Source: Alistipes sp. (GTDB lineage Bacteria; Bacteroidota; Bacteroidia; Bacteroidales; Rikenellaceae). Taken from it: a stretch of DNA of 64,000 bases. The notes under the pieces were generated by a model. That model saw nothing but the letters and a program-made list of their open reading frames with translations. It searched no databases and was not told where the DNA came from. Each line of letters begins with the position of its first letter. Position 1 is the first letter of the stretch. Positions 8,575-17,073 of this stretch are shown piece after piece. A program made the position numbers and the translations under genes. The stretch covers positions 1-64,000 of the forward strand of contig JAGAMA010000002.1 in assembly GCA_017624955.1 (NCBI GenBank), given 5' to 3'.

Positions 8575-9219
8575 ATGTCCTCCCATACCTCGCGCATGGT
8601 TGCCTTGCTCGGGGCGTTTCGCCGCGAGCGTAACGGTCTGGTGGCCGATACGATGCACTACGACGGCACACGCTACGGCCTGAACTATGGCGTGAGCCTG
8701 GTGACGGTGCGCCAAAAGGTGCGTGCGTTGGAGGCGGAGCGAGACGAGGAGTTTGCCCGCTTTTTGATGACCCAGCAGGTGCGCTGCCTGCAACTTGCGG
8801 CCCTGCACCTGGCCGATCCTGCGACTTGGCAGACGATGGACGATGCCCGACGGTGGCTCGATGCCTTGAATAACTCGGAGCTTGCCGAGGAGGCTGCCTA
8901 TGCCTTGCTGAGCCATGTCACGGATTTTGCCGCCCTTTTTGAGCAGTTGATCAGCCATCCTTCGCTCTATGCTCGTTATGCGCTGCTGAGAGCCGCCGCA
9001 CGCCGATCGGATGTCGATTGGCTGTGGCTCGATCGGGCGCTTAAGGTGGCCTGCCATGCGGAGCATCGCCTATTAAATCAGGCCTCCGTGGCCCTTTGGG
9101 CGCACTATGCCAATAGCGGTCCGTCGCAAAAAGAGGCCGTCCTCGACCGCCTTTCATCGCTCGGAACGACCCCTACGGAGCTCTATCTGAAGGAGGAGCT
9201 TGCGTGGCAGATCCTCTAA
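8575..9219 (+). CDS. AlkD-like HEAT-repeat (DNA alkylation repair) protein
   Basis: 214 residues, all-helical and without a signal peptide. The N-terminus pattern GLVADTMHYDG..YGLNYGVSL..VRQKV resembles small Bacteroidetes proteins annotated as DNA alkylation repair (AlkC/AlkD-like), which have a short motif ending in LNYGV. Repeated paired helices with Leu/Ala periodicity suggest HEAT-like repeats. AlkD proteins excise positively charged alkylated bases, but I cannot identify the catalytic Trp/Asp here, so activity is open. Its stop is only 10 bases from the stop of the convergent thioredoxin-fold gene, with no hairpin between. Confidence 0.6.
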   Translation: MSSHTSRMVALLGAFRRERNGLVADTMHYDGTRYGLNYGVSLVTVRQKVRALEAERDEEFARFLMTQQVRCLQLAALHLADPATWQTMDDARRWLDALNNSELAEEAAYALLSHVTDFAALFEQLISHPSLYARYALLRAAARRSDVDWLWLDRALKVACHAEHRLLNQASVALWAHYANSGPSQKEAVLDRLSSLGTTPTELYLKEELAWQIL

Positions 9220-9229
9220 ATGCGGGCCA

Positions 9230-9559
9230 CTAATAGTAGTGCCCGGCCAGTTCGTACTCCTCCAACTCCTCTAAAATTGTCATCAGGTGGTGGTAACTCA
9301 CCGCCCCGCTTTCGCGCCAAAGCATCTCGCCCCGTCGGAAAAACATCAGTGTCGGCACCGAAACGACATGATACCGCTTCACGACCGCCTCGAAGTGCGG
9401 ATCGTCGATATCGATGCTCAGGATGTCGGTGCGGTGGCTCATCCGCTCCGCAAATTGGTTGATGATCGGCTCCATCTGCCTCGAGGCGGGGCACCAGGTG
9501 GCCGAGAAGGCGACAAAGGTCAGCTTCTCCTGCCAAATCAGTTGTTCGAATTGTGGCAT
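9230..9559 (-). CDS. Thioredoxin-fold protein with a CPAS active site
   Basis: 109 residues, the length of a classical thioredoxin, with no signal peptide. The active-site region reads FSATWCPASRQMEP: the first Cys (C23) is kept but the second is Ser (S26), so the usual CGPC is CPAS. The cis-Pro loop VVSVPTLMFF and the following turn are intact. A monothiol site cannot perform the standard dithiol reduction; it could trap partners, act with glutathione-like thiols or serve as an isomerase. It is the last gene of the minus-strand operon, 12 bases after the SDR-fold gene. Confidence 0.85.
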   Translation of the reverse strand: MPQFEQLIWQEKLTFVAFSATWCPASRQMEPIINQFAERMSHRTDILSIDIDDPHFEAVVKRYHVVSVPTLMFFRRGEMLWRESGAVSYHHLMTILEELEEYELAGHYY

Positions 9560-9571
9560 AGTTACGTTTTT

Positions 9572-10537
9572 TTATTGGTTGATTTCGATCCACGAGCAGA
9601 AGGAACCGGCTCGCTCCGAGAGCTCCCGCTCGATGTAGCCGATGGTGCGCCGCAGCCCCTCGTCGAGCGAGATTGAGGGTCGCCAACCCATCTCGCGCCG
9701 GGTAAGCTCGAGGTTGGCTTGCCGCGATTGAGCCTCGTTGCGACGGGGTGCGGTGTGCACGATGCGCGAACGGCTTCCCGTGAGGTGGATGATGCGTTGG
9801 GCGAGGTCGAGTAGGGCGATCGGCTCCTCGCTTCCGAGGTGCACCGTGCGCGTATGGTTGGCTGGCAAAGCCTGCATCAGGGTAATCAACCCCTCCACCA
9901 CGTCCGAAATGTAGCAGAACGAACGGCGTTGCTCGCCCGTCCCCTCGATTACCAGGTCCCGATTTTGTAGCGCCGCCACGATCCATTTTGTCACGACACG
10001 TTGATCCATCAGGTCGCATCCCGGCCCGTAGCTGTTGAAGATGCGGGCAATGCGTGTATCTACGCCGCACTCCTGCCGATAGGCGCGGTGGAGCGACTCG
10101 GCCGCCAATTTGCCCTCGATGAGCCACTCCTGGGTGGTCGAGTTGATCCCCTCATCGTTGGTCGCCGAGCGGCTGCAGATACTCCCCGTGGAGGCCAGCA
10201 CGACGCGGGCATGCTCCGTGCGCGCCGTGTCGAGGGCATGGATCGAACCGACCATCGCCACGCGCAGCGTCTCGATCGGCAGGGCACGGTTGTAGCGCAC
10301 CATCGAGGGGGCGGCGAGGTTGTAAATCTCGTCGCAACGAATCCCGAAGGGGTGGATGATGTTGTGATGAATAAAGTGAAATGACCCCTCGTGTGCTACC
10401 GTGCGCAGCATGGGGGCATGCGTAATGTCGCGGATATCGATCGCAAAGACCTCGTGGCCTCGGTTGATCAGTTCGCGACAGAGGTGGGAGCCGATGAATC
10501 CTACACCGCCCAGTACAACAGATCTCGTTTTTGGCAT
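9572..10537 (-). CDS. Extended-SDR NAD-dependent epimerase/decarboxylase-like protein
   Basis: 321 residues. The Rossmann motif GGVGFIGSHLC is at 10-20, NLAAP near 73, LASTGS near 114, RIFNSYGPG near 166 and a substrate-side RRSFCYISDVVEGL near 208. The layout is that of UDP-glucuronate decarboxylase/UDP-sugar epimerases. The catalytic YxxxK is altered: the Lys is K143 (EGKLAAE), but four residues before it stands L139 in EWLIEGK rather than Tyr. Activity is therefore doubtful, or uses another residue. It lies between radA and a thioredoxin-fold gene rather than in a polysaccharide locus. Confidence 0.75.
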   Translation of the reverse strand: MPKTRSVVLGGVGFIGSHLCRELINRGHEVFAIDIRDITHAPMLRTVAHEGSFHFIHHNIIHPFGIRCDEIYNLAAPSMVRYNRALPIETLRVAMVGSIHALDTARTEHARVVLASTGSICSRSATNDEGINSTTQEWLIEGKLAAESLHRAYRQECGVDTRIARIFNSYGPGCDLMDQRVVTKWIVAALQNRDLVIEGTGEQRRSFCYISDVVEGLITLMQALPANHTRTVHLGSEEPIALLDLAQRIIHLTGSRSRIVHTAPRRNEAQSRQANLELTRREMGWRPSISLDEGLRRTIGYIERELSERAGSFCSWIEINQ

Positions 10538-10571
10538 CTTGTTCCCTTTTTAGGGGGAGCAAGCGCAAAAA

Positions 10572-11939
10572 CTATTCCATAAACATCGCTTTGGGAAGCT
10601 CCATGATGTTGTTGATCGAGATGATGCGCAACCCCTTGGGGGCTTTGAGGCTCTTGGTGATGTAGCCCGATACGACGATGGCCTTGAAGCCGAGACGTGC
10701 CGCCTCGCTGATGCGCTGCTCGGTACGGGGGGCAGGGCGCACCTCGCCCGAAAGGCCCACCTCGCCTGCGAAGCAGACCCCCTCGGCGATCGGACGATCG
10801 AAGTAGGAGGAGATCACGGCGGCCAGGATAGCCAGGTCGAGCCCCGTATCGGCCACCTTGAAGCCTCCGGCGAAGTTCAGAAAGACATCCTTCTGGAACA
10901 TCTTCATCCCCACCCGCTTCTCCAATACGGCCAGGAGCATATTCATACGGCGGGCATCGAATCCCGTGGTCGAGCGTTGCGGTGTGCCGTAGGCAGCACC
11001 ACTCACCAGCGCCTGCACCTCGATCAGGTAGGGGCGCAAACCGTCGGCCGAAGCACCCACGGCAATACCGCTCAGCGGCTCCTCGTAGTGCGAGAGGAGA
11101 ATCTCCGAGGGATTCTCGACGCTTCGCAGGCCCGCATCCAGCATCTCGAATACACCGATCTCGAACGTGGCACCGAAGCGGTTCTTGATGCCGCGCAGGA
11201 TGCGGTAGCAGTTGTTCGAGTCGCCCTCGAATTGGAGAACGACATCGACGATGTGCTCCAGAATCTTCGGGCCGGCAATCGTGCCGTCCTTCGTGATGTG
11301 GCCGATGATGAAGATCGCCGTGCCGGTCGTCTTGGCATATTTTAAGAGCGTGGCAGCGCACTCGCGGATCTGCGATACGCTGCCGGCTGAGGAGTCGAGC
11401 ACCTCACTATAGATGGTCTGGATCGAGTCGATGACCACCACATCGGGCTTCAGCTCGACGATCTGCGTGGTGATGTTCTCCAAGAGGGTTTCGGCGTAGA
11501 TCAGGCACTCCTCGTTGCGGATGCCGATACGGTCGGCACGCATGCGAATCTGCTCGGCCGACTCCTCGCCCGATACATAGAGTGTCTTGAGCCGATTCTC
11601 GGCCAGGGCGAGTTGCAGCGAGAGGGTCGATTTACCGATGCCCGGTTCGCCACCCAGCAAGACGAGCGACCCCGGTACCAAACCGCCACCCAGTACGCGG
11701 TTTACCTCCCTGCATCCCGTGTCGATCCGGCGATGGTCGTTTTGGCGAATCTCGTTGAGGCGCTGCGGGCGCGAACGCTCCACCGAGGCAGCCGCCTGGA
11801 GCGAGGGGGTAGACCCTTCGCGGGCAATTACCTCCTCCGTAAAGCTGTTCCACTCCCCACACGAGGGGCATTTGCCCAACCATTTGGGGGCTTCGAAACC
11901 GCAGTTACGGCAGAAAAAAGCCTTCTTTACTTTCGCCAT
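10572..11939 (-). CDS. radA: DNA repair protein RadA (Sms)
   Basis: 455 residues. An N-terminal zinc finger (C10, C13, C24, C27), then a RecA-like ATPase with Walker A GGEPGIGKST near 96, the RadA-specific KNRFG motif, and a C-terminal Lon-protease-like domain (FAGEVGLSGEVRP). It promotes branch migration in recombinational repair. An in-frame start at 11996 would overlap the upstream lipoprotein gene; the ATG at 11939 (MAKVKKAFFCRNCG) puts the zinc finger at its normal distance and leaves a 19-base gap. Confidence 0.96.
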   Translation of the reverse strand: MAKVKKAFFCRNCGFEAPKWLGKCPSCGEWNSFTEEVIAREGSTPSLQAAASVERSRPQRLNEIRQNDHRRIDTGCREVNRVLGGGLVPGSLVLLGGEPGIGKSTLSLQLALAENRLKTLYVSGEESAEQIRMRADRIGIRNEECLIYAETLLENITTQIVELKPDVVVIDSIQTIYSEVLDSSAGSVSQIRECAATLLKYAKTTGTAIFIIGHITKDGTIAGPKILEHIVDVVLQFEGDSNNCYRILRGIKNRFGATFEIGVFEMLDAGLRSVENPSEILLSHYEEPLSGIAVGASADGLRPYLIEVQALVSGAAYGTPQRSTTGFDARRMNMLLAVLEKRVGMKMFQKDVFLNFAGGFKVADTGLDLAILAAVISSYFDRPIAEGVCFAGEVGLSGEVRPAPRTEQRISEAARLGFKAIVVSGYITKSLKAPKGLRIISINNIMELPKAMFME

Positions 11940-11958
11940 CGTCGTTCTTGATTTGTGG

Positions 11959-12447
11959 TTAATAGGCAGGGTGGGAGGTGTAGAGGTAGCGGACAACCGA
12001 GGTGATCGTCTCGTCCTGCAACACCTCGCGGTAGTAATCCGTCAGGTCGGTCGAGAAGCGCAGGCACTCTAACCCCGACTCGTTGATGTAGGCCGTCTCC
12101 GTGACCGTGTAGCTCTGCTCCTCGACCGTGAAGGTCATCTCGCGGGCTGCGGGTTGCTTCGTGAAGCTACCCGTGAGGGTTGCATCCCCCGCCTCGCGCG
12201 TGATGTAGAGCACACCGCCGTCAAAGCGGTTGAAGTCGAGGCGGAAAGAGCCCGTCGTGAGCATCGGCGAGTCGGCCTCCACGCGGCTGCGAATCGCGGC
12301 CTCGGCCTCCTCGTTGGCTGCCGAGAGTGTCACCTCGACCTCCAGTTGCACGATGGGGTAGAGGGCCGTATAGAACACCTCCCCCTCCTTCTCGGAGCAG
12401 GCCGTAAAGGCGAGGGTGGCTATCAGGAGTATGAGCAGTCGTTTCAT
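11959..12447 (-). CDS. Small lipoprotein of unknown function
   Basis: 162 residues. Lipoprotein signal with lipobox FTAC (Cys17), followed by Ser-Glu-Lys-Glu. The mature part is acidic and looks beta-rich (alternating hydrophobic strands such as VQLEVEVTL, EMTFTVEEQSYTVTET). I do not recognise a family. It sits three bases after rseP and 19 before radA, so it is part of the operon. Confidence 0.75.
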   Translation of the reverse strand: MKRLLILLIATLAFTACSEKEGEVFYTALYPIVQLEVEVTLSAANEEAEAAIRSRVEADSPMLTTGSFRLDFNRFDGGVLYITREAGDATLTGSFTKQPAAREMTFTVEEQSYTVTETAYINESGLECLRFSTDLTDYYREVLQDETITSVVRYLYTSHPAY

Positions 12448-12450
12448 GCG

Positions 12451-13764
12451 TTATTTGATGAAGAATCGGTAGATGTCGTTACCGTTGGCATAGACAAGCA
12501 GCACCAGCAGGATACCCAAGCCGATATATTGGGCTACCTCCAGCACCTTGTCGCTAACCTTGCGACCCGTGAGCATCTCCCAGAAGGTGAAGAGGGCATG
12601 GCCGCCATCCAGGGCGGGAATCGGCAGGATGTTCATCACGGCCAGGATGATGGAGAGGAAGGCGGTCTTGAGCCAGAACTCGAGCCAATTCCACTCGGGC
12701 GAGAAGATGCTGCCGATGGCGATAAAGCCACCCAGCTCCTCGTACATCTTCGTCTCGGGCTTTACGATGAGCTTGAGCTGCTCCCAATAGTCGGCAATCG
12801 TCGTGCCGGCACGCTTCAGACCGGCAGGAATCGCCTCCAGCAGGGTGTATTCGCGCGTGCGGTGCGTGATCGGGTTGAGGAGCGTGATACCGAGTACACC
12901 CTCCTCCGTGACGGGCACAACCACCTCGACGAGGTTGCCCGCGCGCTCCACCGTGAGGCGCACATCGCTACCGGCCGCATCGTGGATGTATTGGCGTACG
13001 GTTGCAAGGTCGTTCGATGCCAACCCGTCGGCCGAAACGACGCGGTCGCCGTGTTGCAGGGCAGCCGCCGAGGCGAAGTTTACGCTATCGACAATGAAGG
13101 GTATGTGGGGCGTGAGGAATCCTTTATAGCCCTCGGCGCGGCGCATCTCGATCAGCGCATCCATCCGTAGCTCCAGTGTTTCGGCCACTCCGTCGCGCTC
13201 CACCTCGACCGTGCAGTCGCCATCGGTCAGCAGGAGCGAATTGACAATCAGCGCCGCGTTTTCGATCTTCTCGCCATTGATCGTCAGGATCTTATCGCCA
13301 TCCACGAAGCCCAGCTCCTCGGCCGCCTCGTTGAACTCGTAGCCCCACGCTACATCCTCGTTGGCCAGGTAGCTCTCGCCCCAGGTGTAGCAGACGGCGC
13401 AGTAGATGACGATGGCCGTCAGCAGGTTCATCACCACGCCGGCAATCATCACGATAAAGCGCTGCCAGGCGGGCTTGGCGCGGAAGTCGTCGGGGCGTAC
13501 CGGGCCCTCAATCTGGCTCTTGTCCATCGACTCGTCGATCATGCCGCCGATCTGCACATAGCCGCCCAGGGGCAACCAGCCGAGGCCGTATACCGTATCC
13601 TTGTGCTTGAACTTGAAGAGCGAGAACCAGGGGTCGAAGAAGATGAAGAATTTCTCGACACGAATCTTGAAGATGCGTGCCGTAATATAGTGTCCGAACT
13701 CATGCAGACCGACAATGACGGTGAAGCAGAGGAAAAATTGAAGCAGTTTAATGACAATATCCAT
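12451..13764 (-). CDS. rseP: Site-2 intramembrane zinc protease RseP
   Basis: 437 residues. The metalloprotease motif HEFGH is at about 21-25 in the first membrane helix, a PDZ region lies in the middle (VDGDKILTINGEK), and the third zinc ligand is in NILPIPALDGGHALF near the C-terminus. Family members cleave anti-sigma factors and remnant signal peptides in the inner membrane. As in many bacteria it follows dxr, here 27 bases after it. Confidence 0.95.
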   Translation of the reverse strand: MDIVIKLLQFFLCFTVIVGLHEFGHYITARIFKIRVEKFFIFFDPWFSLFKFKHKDTVYGLGWLPLGGYVQIGGMIDESMDKSQIEGPVRPDDFRAKPAWQRFIVMIAGVVMNLLTAIVIYCAVCYTWGESYLANEDVAWGYEFNEAAEELGFVDGDKILTINGEKIENAALIVNSLLLTDGDCTVEVERDGVAETLELRMDALIEMRRAEGYKGFLTPHIPFIVDSVNFASAAALQHGDRVVSADGLASNDLATVRQYIHDAAGSDVRLTVERAGNLVEVVVPVTEEGVLGITLLNPITHRTREYTLLEAIPAGLKRAGTTIADYWEQLKLIVKPETKMYEELGGFIAIGSIFSPEWNWLEFWLKTAFLSIILAVMNILPIPALDGGHALFTFWEMLTGRKVSDKVLEVAQYIGLGILLVLLVYANGNDIYRFFIK

Positions 13765-13791
13765 GGGTATCAGTAATCGAATTGATGGGTG

Positions 13792-14943
13792 TTACAACTT
13801 AAGAAATTCGGTGGCCAGACGGCGCGACTCTTCGTTCGAGGCGGCGTAGTCTTCGAGCGTGGGGTTGAGCTTGAAATCGGCCTTCGTGAGGGCGTACTCG
13901 ATCGTGCGCACGATGTCGAGCCAGGCACAACGACCCGCCAGGAAGGCCCCTACGGCCACCTCGTTCGAGCCGTTCATCACGCAGGCAGCCGTGCCCTTGC
14001 GCTTGAGGCAGTCGTAGGCGATGTCGAGTGCGGGGTACTTCGCTCGATCGACCTCCGAGAAGCTCAGCTCGGGGTGGTTCAGGAAGTTGAAGCGCTCCGT
14101 GGGGCGGTGTGCACGCTCGGGGAAGAGCAGGGCATAGCTGATCGGCATGCGCATATCGGGCGTACCGAGCTGGGCCTTGATCGCACCATCGTCGAACTCG
14201 ACCATCGAGTGGATGATCGACTGCGGATGCTGGATGACGGAGATCTTCTCGGCCGGCACATCGAAGAGCCAATGCGCCTCGATCACCTCGAAACCCTTAT
14301 TGACGAGGGTCGAGGAGTCGATCGTGATCTTGGCACCCATATCCCATTGCGGATGGCGCAGGGCCTGCTCCACGGTGACATGTTTGAGCTCCTCGGCCTT
14401 GAGGTCGCGGAACGAACCACCGCTGCAGGTGATGATGAGTCGGCGGAGGGGAGAACGCTCCCCGACCAGACACTGGAAGATGGCCGAGTGCTCCGAGTCG
14501 ATCGGGATAATCGGGGCCTGCTTTTCGCGCGCCAGCGCCATCACACGCTCGCCGCCTACGACCAGCGACTCCTTGTTGGCCAGGGCCAGCTTCTTGCGTT
14601 TTTCGATCGTGGCCACCGTGGGAGCCAAGCCGGCATAGCCGACCAGGGCATTCACGACTACATCCGTGTCGCCCCCTCCGGCCACCTGTGCCACGGCCTC
14701 CTCGCCGGCATAGACCTTCGTGTCGGTATCGGCCAGGGCCTCTTTCAGCGGGGTATAGTATCGTTCGTCGGCAATGACCACCGTATCCACATCAAAGGCA
14801 CGAGCCTGCTCGGCCAGTCGCTCCCATTGGCGATGAGCCGTCAAAACGCGCACCTCGAAACGGTCGGGGTTCTCACGGGCGATATCCAGCGTCTGGACAC
14901 CAATCGAACCGGTCGAGCCGAGAATACAGAGTTTCTGTTTCAT
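13792..14943 (-). CDS. dxr: 1-deoxy-D-xylulose 5-phosphate reductoisomerase
   Basis: 383 residues. NADPH site GSTGSIG at 9-15, SGGSFRDL, the metal-binding and substrate segment MGAKITIDSSTLVNKG, HPQSIIHSMVEF, and NGSNEVAVGAFL near the C-terminus. It makes 2-C-methyl-D-erythritol 4-phosphate, the first committed step of the MEP isoprenoid pathway and the fosmidomycin target. It lies 18 bases after the M23-like gene and before rseP. Confidence 0.97.
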   Translation of the reverse strand: MKQKLCILGSTGSIGVQTLDIARENPDRFEVRVLTAHRQWERLAEQARAFDVDTVVIADERYYTPLKEALADTDTKVYAGEEAVAQVAGGGDTDVVVNALVGYAGLAPTVATIEKRKKLALANKESLVVGGERVMALAREKQAPIIPIDSEHSAIFQCLVGERSPLRRLIITCSGGSFRDLKAEELKHVTVEQALRHPQWDMGAKITIDSSTLVNKGFEVIEAHWLFDVPAEKISVIQHPQSIIHSMVEFDDGAIKAQLGTPDMRMPISYALLFPERAHRPTERFNFLNHPELSFSEVDRAKYPALDIAYDCLKRKGTAACVMNGSNEVAVGAFLAGRCAWLDIVRTIEYALTKADFKLNPTLEDYAASNEESRRLATEFLKL

Positions 14944-14961
14944 GCTTTATGTTGATCTCTC

Positions 14962-15831
14962 TTAAAATACAATGTAACCTTCGGGATCGACCGGCTTGCC
15001 GTCGTTCCACAGCTCCAGGATGAAGGGTTTCTCCTCCTCCTTGGTGCTCTCCTCCTGCATCGTGTAGCCCACCAGCTCGCCGGCACGCACCGTCTGACCC
15101 ACCGTCACGGTAGGCTCCGAGAGGTTTTTGTAGACGGCAATCAGTCGCTCGCGGTGCTGGATGAGGAGTTGCTGACCCGTCTCGGGGCTCCACACCGAGG
15201 CGATCACCGTGCCGTTGTCGATGGCCGTCACGCGATCCGCCGCATTGGCTGCAATCGAGAGGCCGAAACGACCCTCCTCGATCGAGAAGTGCTCGGTGAT
15301 GATACCCTCCACGGGGCGCAGCAGCTCGATCGCCTCGCGCACGGCGCGACGGGCGGCATCGTGTTGCAGGTTGTAGGGGCCCTCGCCCTCCATCTGGGCA
15401 CGCAGGAGCGAATCCTCCTCGGAGGGCATCACAAGGATCGTGCTTTGGCGCGTGCTGTCCGAGGCCTCCACGGTGCGGGCTACGGGGCTCTTGCCGGCCA
15501 TGATCATTGCGATATTCTCGTTGTAGGTCATCATCTGGTTCATCACGCGCTCCATCGAGTCGAGGCGGATGATGCTCTGCATTAGGTTTTCGCGTGAGCG
15601 GTTCGCTTCGCTACGGAATCCGGGCAGCATCTCCAACACGGGCGAGTAGGCTACCAGCGTCAGCACCAGGATAAACATCACGATCAGGAACGAAATGGCA
15701 GCTGCGACAAGGCTTGCCGGCGAGAGGTGCATGTGCCACTCGTCACCGGGGTCCTCGACGCGCGTGATCGAAAGACGACGCTTCGTGAAAAGCGCGCGCC
15801 ACAGGGTTGCTATCTTCTTGAAAAATTGCAT
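14962..15831 (-). CDS. Membrane-anchored M23 (LytM)-fold protein lacking the zinc ligands
   Basis: 289 residues. A cytoplasmic N-terminus, one membrane helix at about 41-62, a helical/coiled-coil stretch at 75-115, and a C-terminal LytM beta-barrel at about 178-289. The barrel keeps the pattern V.AIDNGTV.......G..L.I.H....VYKNL....VTVGQTVRAGE and the end VDPEGYI. The zinc-binding HxGxD reads R188-F-G-L-S192, the first His of the other pair is N236 (YKNL), and HLHFEL reads PFILEL. It should be non-catalytic, like the EnvC/NlpD amidase activators. It is the first gene of the seven-gene operon. Confidence 0.85.
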   Translation of the reverse strand: MQFFKKIATLWRALFTKRRLSITRVEDPGDEWHMHLSPASLVAAAISFLIVMFILVLTLVAYSPVLEMLPGFRSEANRSRENLMQSIIRLDSMERVMNQMMTYNENIAMIMAGKSPVARTVEASDSTRQSTILVMPSEEDSLLRAQMEGEGPYNLQHDAARRAVREAIELLRPVEGIITEHFSIEEGRFGLSIAANAADRVTAIDNGTVIASVWSPETGQQLLIQHRERLIAVYKNLSEPTVTVGQTVRAGELVGYTMQEESTKEEEKPFILELWNDGKPVDPEGYIVF

Positions 15832-15883
15832 CGTGCAGGTCGTTTTTTAGCGTGTGAAGAAAGTTTACTTTCTTACTAACGGA

Positions 15884-15891
15884 CAAAGATA
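15884..15891 (-). promoter_or_regulatory. -7 box for the M23-dxr-rseP-radA operon
   Basis: TATCTTTG on the minus strand, 53 bases upstream of the M23-like start. No clear TTG at the expected distance. Confidence 0.5.
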
Positions 15892-15909
15892 ACCAAAATT
15901 GCATGAATC

Positions 15910-15941
15910 TTTGGCGCTTTGATTTGATTTTTTTAACTTTG
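15910..15941 (+). promoter_or_regulatory. Promoter for nucleotidyltransferase gene
   Basis: TTTG (15910-15913), 20 bases, then TAACTTTG (15934-15941), 33 bases before the ATG at 15974. It is divergent from the operon promoter at 15884. Confidence 0.7.
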
Positions 15942-15973
15942 ATGCACGAAAGAACAACATTCAAAACAAGAAT

Positions 15974-16888
15974 ATGATGGTTAAACCTACTTTATTGGTG
16001 CTGGCTGCCGGTATGGGGTCGCGCTACGGTTCGTTGAAACAGATGGACGGTGTAGGCCCCAACAACGAGGCCATTATTGATTATTCGATCTACGATGCCA
16101 TTCGCGCAGGCTTTGGCAAGGTCGTTTTTGTGATTCGTCACGCCTTTGAAAAGGAGTTCCGCGAGGTATTCTCGAAGGAGCGCTTTGGCGGTAAGATCGA
16201 GGTGGAGTTTGTCTTCCAGGAGCTCGACTACCTGCCCGAGGGCTGCACGGTTCCCGAGGGTCGTGTAAAGCCGTGGGGTACGAACCACGCCGTATTGATG
16301 GCCAAAGAGGTCGTAAAGGAGCCCTTTGCCGTGATCAATGCCGACGACTTCTACGGTGCCGAGGCCTATCAGACCATTGGCGACTACCTCTCGCAGCTCG
16401 GCGATTCGACCGACCGCTACTGCATGGTGGCCTACAACCTGAACCTGACCCTCTCGGAGAATGGTACCGTATCGCGCGGTGTCTGCGGTGTGGATGAGGA
16501 GCAGAACCTTACCTCGATGGTCGAGCGCACGAAGATCGAGCGCATGCCCTCGGGTCAGATCGTCTTCCACGACCTGGGCGAGGATCAGCCCCTGGAGGAG
16601 GATACCCCCGTGTCGATGAACCTCTTCGGCTTTACGCCCGATTACTTCACCCACACCGAGAACTACTTCAAGCAGTGGTTCAAGGAGAATCCCGACCACA
16701 TCAAGGGCGAGTTCTACATCCCCACGATGGTCAATAAGCTCATCGCCGACGGCACTTCGAAGCTCCGCGTACTGCGCTCGGCTGCCCAGTGGCACGGTGT
16801 AACCTACAAGGAGGATAAACCCGCCTTGGTGGCTGCCATCCAAAAGATGATTGAGGAGGGTAAGTATCCTGCTCAATTGTGGAAATAG
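15974..16888 (+). CDS. Nucleotidyltransferase (NTP_transferase family)
   Basis: 304 residues. The N-terminal signature LAAGMGSRYGSLKQMDGVG (8-26) is the nucleotide-binding loop of sugar-phosphate nucleotidyltransferases; AVINADDFYGAEAY carries the metal-binding Asp pair. It would join a nucleoside triphosphate to a sugar phosphate or similar substrate in the cytoplasm. Relatives in gut Bacteroidetes often sit beside a sugar kinase; none is adjacent here, so the substrate is unknown. It is monocistronic, with its own promoter and long hairpins downstream. Confidence 0.85.
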   Translation: MMVKPTLLVLAAGMGSRYGSLKQMDGVGPNNEAIIDYSIYDAIRAGFGKVVFVIRHAFEKEFREVFSKERFGGKIEVEFVFQELDYLPEGCTVPEGRVKPWGTNHAVLMAKEVVKEPFAVINADDFYGAEAYQTIGDYLSQLGDSTDRYCMVAYNLNLTLSENGTVSRGVCGVDEEQNLTSMVERTKIERMPSGQIVFHDLGEDQPLEEDTPVSMNLFGFTPDYFTHTENYFKQWFKENPDHIKGEFYIPTMVNKLIADGTSKLRVLRSAAQWHGVTYKEDKPALVAAIQKMIEEGKYPAQLWK

Positions 16889-16925
16889 ACTTTTCGATTT
16901 TATAGGGCATCTTTTGCCCTTCCTT

Positions 16926-16974
16926 GTTCGGCCTGAATGGGAAATACGCGCAGTATGTCCCATCCGGGCCGAAC
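16926..16974. other. Long imperfect hairpin
   Basis: Arms of 17 bases (GTTCGGCC...ATGGGA, 16926-16942, and TCCCAT...GGCCGAAC, 16958-16974) with two mismatches, and an inner ATAC/GTAT pairing. Not followed by a T run, so not a classic terminator. Confidence 0.6.
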
Positions 16975-17002
16975 TTCGTCATAACAAAATCTGCTCCTCT
17001 AA

Positions 17003-17042
17003 AATCAAAAAAACGGTCGTAATTTGACGACCGCTTTTTGAT
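17003..17042. terminator. Bidirectional terminator
   Basis: CGGTCGT (17014-17020) pairs with ACGACCG (17027-17033). An A-run precedes and a T-run follows, so it can end both the nucleotidyltransferase and the convergent glycosidase-like transcript. Confidence 0.85.
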
Positions 17043-17073
17043 TCTCAACTCTCAACTTTTAACTTTCAACTTT
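17043..17073. repeat. (TCAACTT)n tract at a gene 3' end
   Basis: Seven-base units, TCTCAAC/TTTCAAC. On the minus strand the tract covers the last codons and stop of the adjacent gene (Lys-Val-Glu-Ser-stop is read from AAAGTTGAAAGTTAA). Confidence 0.75.

Noticed and set aside
11940-11996. Longer N-terminus for RadA
   Set aside because: It would overlap the upstream lipoprotein gene and put 19 unrelated residues before the zinc finger.
13789-14955. 388-codon plus-strand frame covering all of dxr
   Set aside because: Mirror of dxr; no recognisable domain.
16889-17058. Possible tRNA or riboswitch in the hairpin-rich gap
   Set aside because: No cloverleaf, no CCA-end pattern and no known riboswitch core; the structures are a hairpin and a terminator.
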